Positions 7,744 through 15,899 are shown, counted from the first letter of the stretch. The stretch is DNA of 64,000 nt from Streptomyces massasporeus (GCF_014648995.1 NZ_BMSE01000013.1:124001-188000), one strand, 5' to 3'. Notes: generated by a model from the letters alone, not told the origin. Program-made: numbers and translations.

Positions 7744-7762
7744 ACAACCCGTGACCGGTTGT
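7744..7762. promoter_or_regulatory. Inverted repeat before the membrane protein gene
   Basis: ACAACC-N7-GGTTGT, about 90 bp upstream of the ATG at 7850; another GACAAC lies just before it. Possible operator or promoter element. The binding protein is unknown. Confidence 0.35.
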
Positions 7763-7849
7763 CCGTGTCGGGCTATACGCTCGGATTCCCCAACAGGGTC
7801 TGTCACTCGCACGTCCGTCCCCATCGGCCACACCGGTCCAGGAGCAGTC

Positions 7850-8470
7850 ATGTACGGCCACGGCGCGGCGCCGCCTCCCCGCAGCGCGGCAACGGTCATC
7901 TCGCTGCGTGTGCTGTTCGCAGCAGCCGGCTTCCTCACGTGCGGCGTGCTGGCCTGCGTACCGCTGTTCCGGGTGGCCGTGCTGCGCGGAAGGGCCCTCG
8001 ACTGGGTGCTGGCCTGGGTGAGTCTTCCGCTGTCCATCGCGTGCTTCGTCGTGATCGGCACCCTGCCGGAGGACGACTACCGGACCGACATCGCGCTGGC
8101 CCTGATCCTGCTGCTCGGAGCGGCCTCCGCCATCTACTTCCTCGTCGTGGACATCGGACACCACGGCGAGCGGCGGAGGTTCGCCGGTTACGCGTCGCCC
8201 CACGCGCCGACCGTCGCGCAGACCCCGTACGGCTATCCGCACCAGGCGCCGCCGTACGCCCCGACGTCCACGCCCGTCCCGCAGCCCCCGGGTCCCCACA
8301 CCCCCGCCCCGCACCACACGCCCGGGGTCGCGGGCCCGCCCCCGTCGCCCCAGCGCCCCGCCCCGGCCCGCATCGACCAGGTCCGCGCCGAACTCGACGA
8401 GCTCAGCGACTACCTGCGCCGGCACGAGGGAGAAGGCCACCGGGACGGCAACCACGAGGGCGGACGGTGA
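7850..8470 (+). CDS. Membrane protein with proline-rich cytosolic tail
   Basis: A 206-aa protein of unknown function. Three hydrophobic segments occupy about residues 15-40, 52-70 and 78-100. After this comes a Pro/Ala/Tyr-rich low-complexity region (about 115-180) and a short acidic and basic tail ending in EGGR. The ATG at 7850 follows GGAG. Its stop overlaps the GTG of the next gene (GTGA), so it is translationally coupled to the Ser/Thr kinase. A role linked to the kinase, for instance as sensor, scaffold or substrate, is an inference from this coupling. Confidence 0.75.
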   Translation: MYGHGAAPPPRSAATVISLRVLFAAAGFLTCGVLACVPLFRVAVLRGRALDWVLAWVSLPLSIACFVVIGTLPEDDYRTDIALALILLLGAASAIYFLVVDIGHHGERRRFAGYASPHAPTVAQTPYGYPHQAPPYAPTSTPVPQPPGPHTPAPHHTPGVAGPPPSPQRPAPARIDQVRAELDELSDYLRRHEGEGHRDGNHEGGR

Positions 8471-10008
8471 CCGTGGCGGCAGGACGTGTCGTCGCCGGGC
8501 GCTACGAACTGTCCGCCGTCCTCGGGCAGGGCGGCATGGGCCAGGTCTGGACGGCGTACGACGAGCGGCTCGACCGGCGCGTGGCGGTGAAGCTGCTGCG
8601 CCCCGACAAGGTGGCCGGCCAGGACGCGGAGGAACTGCGGCGCCGTTTCGTGCGCGAGTGCCGGGTGACCGCGCAGGTCGACCACCCCGGCCTGGTCACG
8701 GTGCACGACGCGGGCAGCGAGGGCGAGGAGCTGTTCCTCGTCATGCAGTACATCGACGGCGCCGACCTCGCCGGCCACCTCGCCGAGCACACCCCGTACC
8801 CCTGGCAGTGGGCGGTCGCGGTCGCCGCGCAGTTGTGCGCGGTACTGAGCGCCGTGCACGCGGTGCCGATCGTCCACCGCGACCTCAAGCCGCGGAACGT
8901 GATGGTGAAGCAGGACGGCACGGTCACCGTCCTCGACCTCGGCGTCGCCTCCGTCATGGACGCGGACACCACCCGCCTCACCCACACCGGCACGCCCATC
9001 GGCTCGCCCGCCTACATGGCCCCGGAGCAGGCGATGGGCGGCGCCGTCGGCCCCTACACCGACCTGTACGCGCTCGGTGTGGTCCTGCACGAGCTGCTCA
9101 GCGGCGACGTGCCCTTCTCCGGCTCCACGGCCCTCGGCGTCCTGCACCGGCACCTGTACGAGCCGCCGCTGCCCGTACGCCGCGTCCGGCCCGAAGTCCC
9201 CGAGGCCCTTGAGGCCCTCGTCCTGCGCCTCCTGGCCAAGGACCCGCAGCACCGGCCCGCCTCCGCACAGGAGGTCTACGAGCACCTGGAGCTGCTCCTG
9301 CCCGCGCGCGGCACGCCCACCGGAGCGGCCCTGGATCCCACCCGCCCGTTCCTGCGCCCGCACGCCCCCTGGCCGGACCGTGCGCGCACCCCGGCGCCCC
9401 AGCCCGCGCCGCCCGCCGCACCCGTCGCCGAGACCACGGGCATGACGGACATTGTCCGCGCTGTCGACGAGGTCAAGCGGCTCCTCGGCGAGGGCCGCAT
9501 CACCCAGGCCGTCGACATCCTGGGCGGAATCCTGCCTGCCGCGGCGGAACAGCACGGCGCGCACTCCCCGGTCGTGCGCACCCTGCGCAAGCAGTACGCG
9601 GCGACGCTCCTGGACGACGGCCAGTACCGGCGCGCCCTGCCCGAGCTGCGCCGCCTCGCCGACGAACGCGCCGCCGAGGCCGGCCAGGCCGACCCACAGG
9701 CCCTGCGCCACCGCTACGAGGCCGCCCAGTGCCTGGAACAGCTGGGCGAACCGGCCGCGGCGCTCGCCGAGTACCGGGCGGTCCTGCCGTACTACGAGAA
9801 CCAGTACGTCGCCGCCGGCGGACCCGAGCTCGCGCACGACGTCCGCCGCCGGATCGGGCACCTCCAGCTCGCTCTCGGGGACCGCGGTGCCGCCCACGAC
9901 ACCCTCGCCCGGCTGCTGCACGACGTGGAGCGCACCCACGGCCCCGGGCACCCGCTCGGTGCGGAGATCCGCAGGACGCTGCAGTGGCTGGGGCAGGTCC
10001 GCGGCTGA
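8467..10008 (+). CDS. Serine/threonine protein kinase with tetratricopeptide-like C-terminus
   Basis: A 513-aa Hanks-type kinase. Visible are the glycine loop GQGGMGQV (about residues 20-27), the ATP-anchoring lysine in VAVK (K42), the catalytic loop HRDLKPRNV (137-145, catalytic D139) and the APE motif (MAPEQA). The magnesium motif reads DLG instead of DFG. After the kinase domain (to about residue 280) comes a Pro-rich linker, then a helical repeat region of tetratricopeptide type (about 330-510: 'KRLLGEGRITQAVDILGGIL', 'YEAAQCLEQLGEPAAALAEY'). There is no membrane segment, so it is cytosolic. The start GTG 8467 overlaps the stop of the upstream membrane protein gene. Confidence 0.9.
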   Translation: MTVAAGRVVAGRYELSAVLGQGGMGQVWTAYDERLDRRVAVKLLRPDKVAGQDAEELRRRFVRECRVTAQVDHPGLVTVHDAGSEGEELFLVMQYIDGADLAGHLAEHTPYPWQWAVAVAAQLCAVLSAVHAVPIVHRDLKPRNVMVKQDGTVTVLDLGVASVMDADTTRLTHTGTPIGSPAYMAPEQAMGGAVGPYTDLYALGVVLHELLSGDVPFSGSTALGVLHRHLYEPPLPVRRVRPEVPEALEALVLRLLAKDPQHRPASAQEVYEHLELLLPARGTPTGAALDPTRPFLRPHAPWPDRARTPAPQPAPPAAPVAETTGMTDIVRAVDEVKRLLGEGRITQAVDILGGILPAAAEQHGAHSPVVRTLRKQYAATLLDDGQYRRALPELRRLADERAAEAGQADPQALRHRYEAAQCLEQLGEPAAALAEYRAVLPYYENQYVAAGGPELAHDVRRRIGHLQLALGDRGAAHDTLARLLHDVERTHGPGHPLGAEIRRTLQWLGQVRG

Positions 10009-10069
10009 CGACCGCCCGGGGTGAGGCGCGGCGGTGCCGGAAGTCCCGGTGAATCGTTGGTCGAATGGG

Positions 10070-10098
10070 TTGGCCAGAGCTTGGCCACTGCCTACCAT
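10070..10098 (+). promoter_or_regulatory. Promoter before the SurA-like gene
   Basis: TTGGCC (10070-10075), a 17-nt spacer, and TACCAT (10093-10098): a reasonable vegetative promoter about 53 bp ahead of the TTG start at 10151. Confidence 0.5.
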
Positions 10099-10150
10099 CG
10101 ATCATCGCAAGACCTTGTGCACCGTCGCACAATCTCCTCGGGAGGTTTCC

Positions 10151-10798
10151 TTGCACCGCCGCCGTCGCACCGCGCTCGTCCTCACCGCCGCGATCGCCGC
10201 CGCGGCGCCCCTTCTCACCGCCTGCGGGAACGACGCGCATCCCGGCGCGGCAGCCGTGGTGGGCGGCCAGCGGATCACCGTCTCGCAGCTGGACGAGAGG
10301 GTCGGCGAGGTTCGCGCGGCCCAGCGGGCGGCCGTACAGGACGAGGCGCAGTACCAGCAGGTCATTGCCAGGACCGGCACCCTCACCCGCGACACCCTGC
10401 ACACCATGGTCCTGGACCGGGTGCTGCACCGCGCCGCCGAGAACGCCGGAGTGAGCGCCTCCCGCAAGGAGATCCAGGCGATGCGCTCCGGCCTGGAACA
10501 GCAGGCCGGCGGCGCGAAGGCGCTGGAGACGACCTGGCTCCAGCAGTACGGCATCCCGCCGCAGCGCCTCGACGAGAACCTCCGCCTCCAGCTGGAGGCC
10601 CAGAAGCTCGCCGAGAAGCTCGGCACGAACACCGACCGTCCCGAGTTCTGGAAGGCCCTCTCCGACGCCTCCAAGGACCTGAACGTCGACCTCAACCCGC
10701 GCTACGGCACCTGGGACGTCCAGAAGAGCAGCCGCGCCGACGCCAAGACGCCGTGGGTACGGGACGTCACGGCGGCACAGACGCAGCAGGGCATGTAG
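10151..10798 (+). CDS. SurA N-terminal-domain lipoprotein
   Basis: A 215-aa exported protein. The TTG at 10151 is chosen: GGAGG lies 5 nt upstream and the product then starts with an RRRR-type signal peptide and the lipobox LTAC (Cys at about residue 25). The mature part resembles the SurA/PrsA N-terminal chaperone fold: 'AAVVGGQRITVSQLDERV', then long helices including 'DTLHTMVLDRVLHRAAENAGV'. No parvulin prolyl-isomerase domain is present. A periplasm-equivalent folding helper is likely. It precedes mazG, as in other Streptomyces. Confidence 0.85.
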   Translation: MHRRRRTALVLTAAIAAAAPLLTACGNDAHPGAAAVVGGQRITVSQLDERVGEVRAAQRAAVQDEAQYQQVIARTGTLTRDTLHTMVLDRVLHRAAENAGVSASRKEIQAMRSGLEQQAGGAKALETTWLQQYGIPPQRLDENLRLQLEAQKLAEKLGTNTDRPEFWKALSDASKDLNVDLNPRYGTWDVQKSSRADAKTPWVRDVTAAQTQQGM

Positions 10799-10818
10799 GA
10801 CGCCCGGCCGCCGGGCCC

Positions 10819-10877
10819 TGTGGGCACCTGACCTCCGGGGCCTGTGGACAACCCGGGCCACGGGGCCCTGTGGACAA
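10819..10877. promoter_or_regulatory. Cluster of DnaA-box-like sites before mazG
   Basis: TGTGGACAA, the complement of the DnaA box TTGTCCACA, occurs exactly at 10843-10851 and 10869-10877. A degenerate TGTGGGCAC occurs at 10819-10827. Spacings are 24 and 26 bp and all have the same orientation, each preceded by CC. Confidence 0.55.
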
Positions 10878-10915
10878 CTTCGGGCGCTGTCGGCGACGTG
10901 GGATAGCTTCGAACC

Positions 10916-11935
10916 GTGAACGCCAACAGCCCCGAAGCCACCCCGGGCCCCGAGCGGACCGCCCCCGACGCGGCCGCCGCCCCCGGCCGCATCGTCCTGC
11001 TCACCACCAGCCACCGCGTCGCCCCCGGCCTGCTCTCCTGGCCCGCCTGGCAGGCACTGCACGCGGCCGACCGGGTGCTGTGCGCGGACGGCACGCACCC
11101 GCAGCTGCCGTACCTGCGCGAGGCGGGGATCCCCGTCGCCGAGGCGTCCCCGACCGCCCAGGAGCTGGTCGACGCCTGCGCCGGCGGACACATGCTGGTC
11201 GTGGTCGCGACCGGCGAGGGCGAACCGGTCCTCACGGACGGCCTGGCCCGCCTCGCCGGCACCGGCCGTATCGCCATGCCCGAGCTGGAGCTGCTGCCCG
11301 CCTCCTACGATCTGCCGGGCGCCCGGCTCCTCGATCTGGTCCAGGTCATGGACCGCATCCGCGCCGAATGCCCCTGGTCCTCCCAGCAGACCCACGAGGG
11401 TCTGGCCAAGTACGGCATCGAGGAGGCGTACGAACTCGTCGAGGCGATCGAGGAGGGTGACCGCGACGAACTGCGCGAGGAGCTCGGCGACGTCCTCCTC
11501 CAGGTCGTCTTCCACGCCCGCATCGCCGAGGAGGGCCGCCCGGAGGACGGGGAGGAGCCCTTCTCCATCGACGACGTGGCCGGTGGCATCGTCGCCAAGC
11601 TGATCCACCGCCATCCGCATGTCTTCGGCGACGCGACGGCCACCACCCCCGAGGAGGTCAAGGAGCACTGGCTGCGTACCAAGGCGGTCGAGAAGCAGCG
11701 CACCTCGATCACCGAGGGCATCCCCCTCGGCCAGCCCGGCCTGGCCCTCGCCGCCAAACTGGCCTCCCGCGTCCGCACGGCGAACCTGGACATATCCCTC
11801 CCACCCGTCGAGGGCATCGGCTACGACCTCCTGGCCCTGGCCGTCCGCGCCGAGTCGGAGGGCGTCGACCCGGAGGCGGCCCTGAGAGCGGCGGCCCGCG
11901 CGTACCGGGACGCGATCAGAGACGCCGAGGGCTGA
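10916..11935 (+). CDS. mazG: MazG family nucleoside triphosphate pyrophosphohydrolase
   Basis: A 339-aa protein. The C-terminal two thirds form a MazG domain: 'LLDLVQVMDRIRAECPW' and 'THEGLAKYGIEEAYELVEAI', with the metal-binding EExxE...ExxD set (EEAYE, then REELGDVLLQVVFHARIA), and the second half with 'HRHPHVFGD' and 'VKEHWLRTK'. MazG hydrolyses non-canonical or excess NTPs to NMP and pyrophosphate. The N-terminal 125 residues resemble a tetrapyrrole-methylase-like module reduced in length ('IVLLTTSHRVAPGLLSW'). The start GTG 10916 has no Shine-Dalgarno; GGATAGCTT just upstream could be a -10 for a leaderless transcript. Confidence 0.93.
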   Translation: MNANSPEATPGPERTAPDAAAAPGRIVLLTTSHRVAPGLLSWPAWQALHAADRVLCADGTHPQLPYLREAGIPVAEASPTAQELVDACAGGHMLVVVATGEGEPVLTDGLARLAGTGRIAMPELELLPASYDLPGARLLDLVQVMDRIRAECPWSSQQTHEGLAKYGIEEAYELVEAIEEGDRDELREELGDVLLQVVFHARIAEEGRPEDGEEPFSIDDVAGGIVAKLIHRHPHVFGDATATTPEEVKEHWLRTKAVEKQRTSITEGIPLGQPGLALAAKLASRVRTANLDISLPPVEGIGYDLLALAVRAESEGVDPEAALRAAARAYRDAIRDAEG

Positions 11936-11963
11936 GCGGCCCGGGGACGGAGACGTGGGCTCC

Positions 11964-11991
11964 CGGGAGCCGGGAGCCGGGAGCCGGGAGC
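11964..11991. repeat. Four tandem copies of CGGGAGC
   Basis: Four perfect 7-bp units from 11964 to 11991, preceded by the 14-bp palindrome GGCTCCCGGGAGCC (11959-11972) and followed by diverged copies to about 12035, in the mazG-P450 gap. A likely slippage-prone microsatellite. Confidence 0.8.
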
Positions 11992-12111
11992 CAGGAGGCA
12001 GGCACCCAGGAGCCGAAGGCTGGGAGCCGGGAGGACGGAACAGCTCCGGGGAAGCCCAGCCCAGCCGCGACCGAGGCAGGGGCGCTCCCGGAAGCCGGAT
12101 ACCGTCGAGGC

Positions 12112-13419
12112 GTGACCGACCAGCCCCAGCCCCGCACACCCGTGACCGCTCCCGACCTCTTCACCTGGGAGTTCGCGAGCGACCCCTATCCCGCCTACGC
12201 CTGGCTCCGCGAGCACAGCCCCGTCCACAAGACGCGGCTCCCCAGCGGTGTGGAGGCCTGGCTGGTCACGCGGTACGCCGACGCCAAGCAGACGCTCGCG
12301 GACCACCGGCTCTCCAAGAACCCCGCGCATCACGACGAACCGGCGCACGCCAAGGGCAAGACCGGGATCCCCGGGGAGCGCAAGGCCGAGCTGATGACGC
12401 ATCTGCTCAACATCGACCCGCCGGACCACACCCGGCTGCGGCGGCTCGTGTCCAAGGCGTTCACGCCCCGCCGGGTCGCCGAGTTCGCGCCGCGGGTGCA
12501 GGAGCTCACCGACACCCTCATCGACGGGTTCGCGGGGAAGGGGTCCGCCGATCTGATCCACGAGTTCGCGTTCCCGCTGCCCATCTACGCCATCTGCGAC
12601 CTGCTCGGCGTCCCGGGCGAGGACCAGGACGACTTCCGCGACTGGGCGGGCATGATGATCCGTCACCAGGGCGGTCCCAGGGGCGGCGTCGCGCGGTCCG
12701 TGAAGAAGATGCGCGGCTACCTCGCCGACCTCATCCACCGCAAGCGGGAGGCGCTGCCCGCCGAAGCCGCCCCCGGCGAGGACCTCATCTCCGGTCTCAT
12801 CCGCGCGTCCGACCACGGTGAGCACCTCACCGAGAACGAGGCGGCGGCCATGGCCTTCATCCTGCTGTTCGCCGGTTTCGAGACGACCGTGAACCTGATC
12901 GGCAACGGCACCTACGCCCTGCTCACCCACCCCGGGCAGCGCACACGGCTCCAGGCGTCCCTCGCCGCCGGGGAGACCGGCCTCCTGGAGACCGGCGTCG
13001 AGGAACTCCTCCGCTACGACGGCCCGGTCGAGCTCGCCACCTGGCGTTTCGCCACGCAGTCCCTCACCCTCGGCGGGCAGCGCATCGAGGCCGGCGACCC
13101 CGTCCTCGTGGTCCTGGCCGCCGCGGACCGGGACCCGGAGCGGTTCGCCGATCCCGACGTGCTGGACCTCTCCCGCCGCGACAACCAGCACCTCGGCTAC
13201 GGCCACGGCATCCACTACTGCCTCGGCGCCCCGCTCGCCCGTCTGGAGGGCCAGACCGCTCTCGCCACCCTGCTCACCCGCCTCCCGGACCTCCGGCTCG
13301 CCGCGGATCCGGCCGAGCTGCGGTGGCGCGGCGGCCTCATCATGCGGGGGCTGCGCACGCTGCCGGTGGAGTTCGCACCGGTAGCACCGGCTGAAGGTGA
13401 CGAAACATCAGACCTGTGA
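12112..13419 (+). CDS. Cytochrome P450 (CYP107-like)
   Basis: A 435-aa bacterial class I P450 monooxygenase. Motifs: I-helix oxygen-binding 'LLFAGFETTVNLIGNG', K-helix ExxR as 'EELLRYDG', and the haem loop 'LGYGHGIHYCLGAPLARLEG', whose Cys is the axial ligand. There is no membrane anchor, so it is soluble and needs a separate ferredoxin and reductase, which are not encoded nearby. The start GTG 12112 gives the usual N-terminal 'PDLFTWEFASDPYPAYAWLRE'. Its position between mazG and the rpf genes matches a conserved Streptomyces P450 (CYP107U family, from memory). No biosynthetic cluster surrounds it, so the substrate is unknown. Confidence 0.92.
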   Translation: MTDQPQPRTPVTAPDLFTWEFASDPYPAYAWLREHSPVHKTRLPSGVEAWLVTRYADAKQTLADHRLSKNPAHHDEPAHAKGKTGIPGERKAELMTHLLNIDPPDHTRLRRLVSKAFTPRRVAEFAPRVQELTDTLIDGFAGKGSADLIHEFAFPLPIYAICDLLGVPGEDQDDFRDWAGMMIRHQGGPRGGVARSVKKMRGYLADLIHRKREALPAEAAPGEDLISGLIRASDHGEHLTENEAAAMAFILLFAGFETTVNLIGNGTYALLTHPGQRTRLQASLAAGETGLLETGVEELLRYDGPVELATWRFATQSLTLGGQRIEAGDPVLVVLAAADRDPERFADPDVLDLSRRDNQHLGYGHGIHYCLGAPLARLEGQTALATLLTRLPDLRLAADPAELRWRGGLIMRGLRTLPVEFAPVAPAEGDETSDL

Positions 13420-13444
13420 TCTTCACGTGATCTGCGCGGCATGA

Positions 13445-13457
13445 ACTTGTGACAAGT
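13445..13457. promoter_or_regulatory. Palindrome upstream of the first rpf gene
   Basis: ACTTGTGACAAGT is a perfect 13-bp palindrome with a single central base, 84 bp before the ATG at 13541. A second inverted repeat (ACGCGGCG / CGCCGCGT, 13486-13509) lies in the presumed leader. The factor is unknown. Confidence 0.4.
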
Positions 13458-13540
13458 GATCGACTGCCGATACGTTCACCCATCAACGCGGCGGGGAATC
13501 ACGCCGCGTCGGTCACTGCTGTCTCGCGAAAGGTCTCCGT

Positions 13541-14518
13541 ATGCTCTCCGGGAACGGTCGGCACCGTCGCCCCCGCCAGGCTCCGGCTCTCCTCGTGGCG
13601 GCCGGAGTGACCGGCTCCGCCATCGCGATCCCGCTCCTCGGGGCCTCCGGTGCCAGTGCGGCCGACGGCACGACCTGGGACCGGGTCGCGGACTGCGAGA
13701 CCGGCGGCGCGTGGAGCCAGAACAGCGGCAACGGCTACTACGGCGGCCTGCAGTTGTCCCAGGAGGACTGGGAGAACCACGGCGGCCTCGACTACGCCGC
13801 GAGCGCCGACCTGGCCAGTCGCTCCCAGCAGATAGCCGTGGCCGAGAGAATCCTCGCCGACCAGGGGGTCGGCGCGTGGCGCACCTGCGGACTGCTCTCC
13901 GGGCTCGAGCAGGGCAAGGGCTCGGACTCCGGTGCGTCCGGTTCATCCGACTCGTCCGCTCCGACGGACTCGCCCGGCCTGCTCGACTCGCTCGGGTCGT
14001 CGCCCTCCGCGAGCCCTTCCTCGTCCCCGTCGTCGTCCGACACGCCGTCGGACACCGAGGATGAAAAGGCCAAGTCGGACAAGTCGCCTGAATCCACCGG
14101 CTCCACGTCGCGGGACAAGGGGTCCGACAGCTCCCCGTCGGCCACCCCCGAGAGCGGCGAGTCCGGCAAGTCGCGGGAGGGTGACGAGTCCTCGGCGCTG
14201 ACCGACACCGGCTCCGGCCGTCACCGCGGCCCCAGTGCCGACGAATCCCTCCCGTCCGACAGTGGCCGTGCGGACGAGTCCACGGGCCGTCACGCCTCGC
14301 GTGACGACGAGGGCTCTGGAGAGGGCTCTGGCGAGTCCGTCCAAGGCGACTACATCGTGGGAGTCGGCGACAGCCTCTGGTCCATCGCCGACTCCCTTGA
14401 CGTCAGCGGCGGATGGCACGCGCTCTACGTCGGCAACGAGAAGGCCGTCGGTACCGACCCGAACCTCATCCACCCCGGTCAGAAGCTCGCGGTGGAGGGC
14501 GAAGGGGACGAAGAGTAG
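13541..14518 (+). CDS. Rpf-like lytic transglycosylase with LysM domain
   Basis: A 325-aa secreted cell-wall hydrolase. The signal peptide ends near ASGASAADG (about residue 41). The Rpf (transglycosylase-like) domain follows: 'WDRVADCETGGAWSQNSGNGYYGGLQ' pattern with catalytic Glu at about residue 53, then 'SRSQQIAVAERILADQGVGAW'. A long Ser/Asp-rich low-complexity linker (about 125-265) separates it from a C-terminal LysM peptidoglycan-binding domain ('GVGDSLWSIADSL', 'NLIHPGQKL'). Rpf proteins cleave peptidoglycan and promote spore germination and resuscitation. It lies beside a second rpf gene; from memory the S. coelicolor pair is rpfC/rpfA. Confidence 0.93.
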   Translation: MLSGNGRHRRPRQAPALLVAAGVTGSAIAIPLLGASGASAADGTTWDRVADCETGGAWSQNSGNGYYGGLQLSQEDWENHGGLDYAASADLASRSQQIAVAERILADQGVGAWRTCGLLSGLEQGKGSDSGASGSSDSSAPTDSPGLLDSLGSSPSASPSSSPSSSDTPSDTEDEKAKSDKSPESTGSTSRDKGSDSSPSATPESGESGKSREGDESSALTDTGSGRHRGPSADESLPSDSGRADESTGRHASRDDEGSGEGSGESVQGDYIVGVGDSLWSIADSLDVSGGWHALYVGNEKAVGTDPNLIHPGQKLAVEGEGDEE

Positions 14519-14539
14519 CCGTTCGGGCAGTGCGGAAAC

Positions 14540-14558
14540 GGGGGCGGAAGTCGCCCCC
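14540..14558 (+). terminator. Hairpin after the first rpf gene
   Basis: GGGGGCG-gaagt-CGCCCCC, extended by outer arms TCGGGC / GCCCGA (14523 and 14564), lies 22 bp after the stop codon. There is no T run. Confidence 0.5.
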
Positions 14559-14643
14559 AAACCGCCCGAGTTCGCGTCATGATTCGCGCTGAATGTCCCG
14601 TTTAAGGCCCGTGAGAGATAGATCTCAGAAGCCCTGATCGTCT

Positions 14644-14671
14644 TTGAAATTCCGTGGATCGCGTGTCTACG
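14644..14671 (+). promoter_or_regulatory. Promoter of the riboswitch-controlled rpf gene
   Basis: TTGAAA (14644-14649) and TCTACG (14666-14671) separated by 16 nt, immediately upstream of the riboswitch. The leader would be about 240 nt. Confidence 0.55.
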
Positions 14672-14915
14672 GTCGTGACCGCTCGTCACCACGAGCCCCG
14701 GCTGCCGCAACGCCGAATCCTGCCAGCGGCCGTACGGGAACAGTCGTCGCGTCAAGCGCCGTAGGCAGGAGCGGGGGACCCAAGGTAGGTGCCCGACCGG
14801 ACGGTTGTGCCGGAAGGGCTTGGGGTGAAGCCGCGTCCCGAGAGGGGCGTGGCCGGGCAACTCAACCGGCCCGAACCCGACAGCTCACCTCGCAGGCGTC
14901 GGTGAGGGGATCTCT
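14672..14915 (+). promoter_or_regulatory. ydaO-type c-di-AMP riboswitch
   Basis: The leader of the second rpf gene carries the conserved ydaO/yuaA elements: CCGAATCCTGCC near 14715, its partner GGCAGGAGCGGGGGACCC near 14763, TGGGGTGAAGCCG near 14821, and GGGCAACTC followed by CGAACCCGACAGCTCACC near 14880. GCAGGCGTCGGTGAGG then leads into the ribosome binding site. The class binds cyclic di-AMP, and an rpfA ydaO switch is known in S. coelicolor, where the ligand turns expression off. Exact ends were set by eye. Confidence 0.9.
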
Positions 14916-14917
14916 CC

Positions 14918-15613
14918 ATGCTGTTTTCCGGCAAGGGCACGCACCGCCGTCCGTCCAAGGCCTCTCGGGTCATCGCCATCGCCGGTGTCACCGGTGCCGC
15001 CGTCGCCGCCCCGCTGATGGCGTCCGGCAGCGCCTCCGCCGCCACCGCCTCCGAGTGGGACGCCGTCGCCCAGTGCGAGGCCGGCGGCAACTGGTCCATC
15101 AACACCGGCAACGGCTACTACGGCGGTCTGCAGTTCTCCGCCTCCACCTGGTCCGGCTACGGCGGCACCAAGTACGCCGCCACCGCCGACCAGGCCACCA
15201 AGGAGCAGCAGATCGAGATCGGCGAGAAGGTCCTCGCGGGTCAGGGCAAGGGCGCCTGGCCGGTCTGCGGCAAGGGTCTGTCGGGTGCCTCCACCGGTGG
15301 CGGCTCCTCGAGCGACTCCGACTCCGGCAGCTCCTCGCAGAGCCAGCAGAGCACCGAGACCCGCCAGACCGAGCAGCAGCCGGCCTCCCGCTCCGACGAG
15401 CGCCCCGCGGCCAAGAAGACCGTCACCACCCCGACCGGCAAGAAGGTCAAGAAGGGTGACGGCGAGTACAAGGTCGTCAAGGGTGACACCCTCAGCTCGA
15501 TCGCCGAGGACAAGAAGGTCAAGGGCGGCTGGGAGAAGCTCTTCAAGCTGAACAAGGACATCGTCACCGATGCCAACCTCATCTACCCGGGCCAGCAGCT
15601 GCACCTGAAGTAA
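14918..15613 (+). CDS. rpfA: Resuscitation-promoting factor RpfA-like, with LysM domain
   Basis: A 231-aa secreted muralytic enzyme. The signal peptide ends near SGSASAATA (about residue 43). The Rpf domain has 'WDAVAQCEAGGNWS' with catalytic Glu about residue 54, two conserved Cys, and 'NGYYGGLQFSASTWSGYGG'. A Ser/Gln-rich linker leads to a C-terminal LysM ('YKVVKGDTLSSIAEDKK', 'NLIYPGQQLHLK'). It should cleave the glycan strands of peptidoglycan during germination. ATG 14918 follows GAGGGGA. Expression is controlled by the upstream ydaO riboswitch, and a strong terminator follows. Its Rpf domain is closely related to that of the preceding gene, which fits a tandem duplication. Confidence 0.93.
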   Translation: MLFSGKGTHRRPSKASRVIAIAGVTGAAVAAPLMASGSASAATASEWDAVAQCEAGGNWSINTGNGYYGGLQFSASTWSGYGGTKYAATADQATKEQQIEIGEKVLAGQGKGAWPVCGKGLSGASTGGGSSSDSDSGSSSQSQQSTETRQTEQQPASRSDERPAAKKTVTTPTGKKVKKGDGEYKVVKGDTLSSIAEDKKVKGGWEKLFKLNKDIVTDANLIYPGQQLHLK

Positions 15614-15676
15614 GCAGCGGCCCGCCGGACCCGCCAGGGTCCCGGCCCGCCCGGACCCGCCCAGGGTCCACAGGCT

Positions 15677-15724
15677 CCCCGCCCCGGTGCGTCATCCCCC
15701 GTACGCACCGGGGCGGGGTTTTTT
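15677..15724 (+). terminator. Strong intrinsic terminator after rpfA
   Basis: A perfect 16-bp stem (15677-15692 with 15703-15718, CCCCGCCCCGGTGCGT and its complement), a 10-nt loop and a run of six T. This is the clearest factor-independent terminator in the window. Confidence 0.9.
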
Positions 15725-15814
15725 CGGCAACCGGCTTTGTTCCGTTCGGAAACAATTTACTCTCGGTTCTGTCCATGGGGTGGGCGACCCGGTGGCCGAT
15801 CGCCCCGAGCCGGT

Positions 15815-15820
15815 TAGGCT
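15815..15820 (+). promoter_or_regulatory. -10 box for eno
   Basis: TAGGCT, a good Streptomyces -10 hexamer, lies 80 bp upstream of the eno start. No convincing -35 box is seen at the right distance. Confidence 0.4.
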
Positions 15821-15899
15821 CATGTCGCGAGCCACCGGGCCCGCACCTCGCCGGGTCCCCGCGACCCGCGTCACCGCGTCACATAAGAAGGAGATGCTC

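Noticed and set aside
9500..12139. Very long open frame on the minus strand opposite the kinase, SurA-like and mazG genes
   Set aside because: It mirrors three recognised genes on the plus strand. High GC content removes stop codons from antisense frames, and the translation has no domain-like pattern.
13445..13457. Assigning the palindrome before the first rpf gene to the TetR protein encoded at 2657-3259
   Set aside because: The arms are similar (CTTGT / ACAAG), but the spacing is one base instead of three and lacks the outer C-G pair, so the two are probably unrelated.
12112..15613. P450 plus neighbours as a biosynthetic gene cluster
   Set aside because: No synthase, terpene cyclase, peptide synthetase or tailoring set is present; flanking genes are conserved housekeeping genes.
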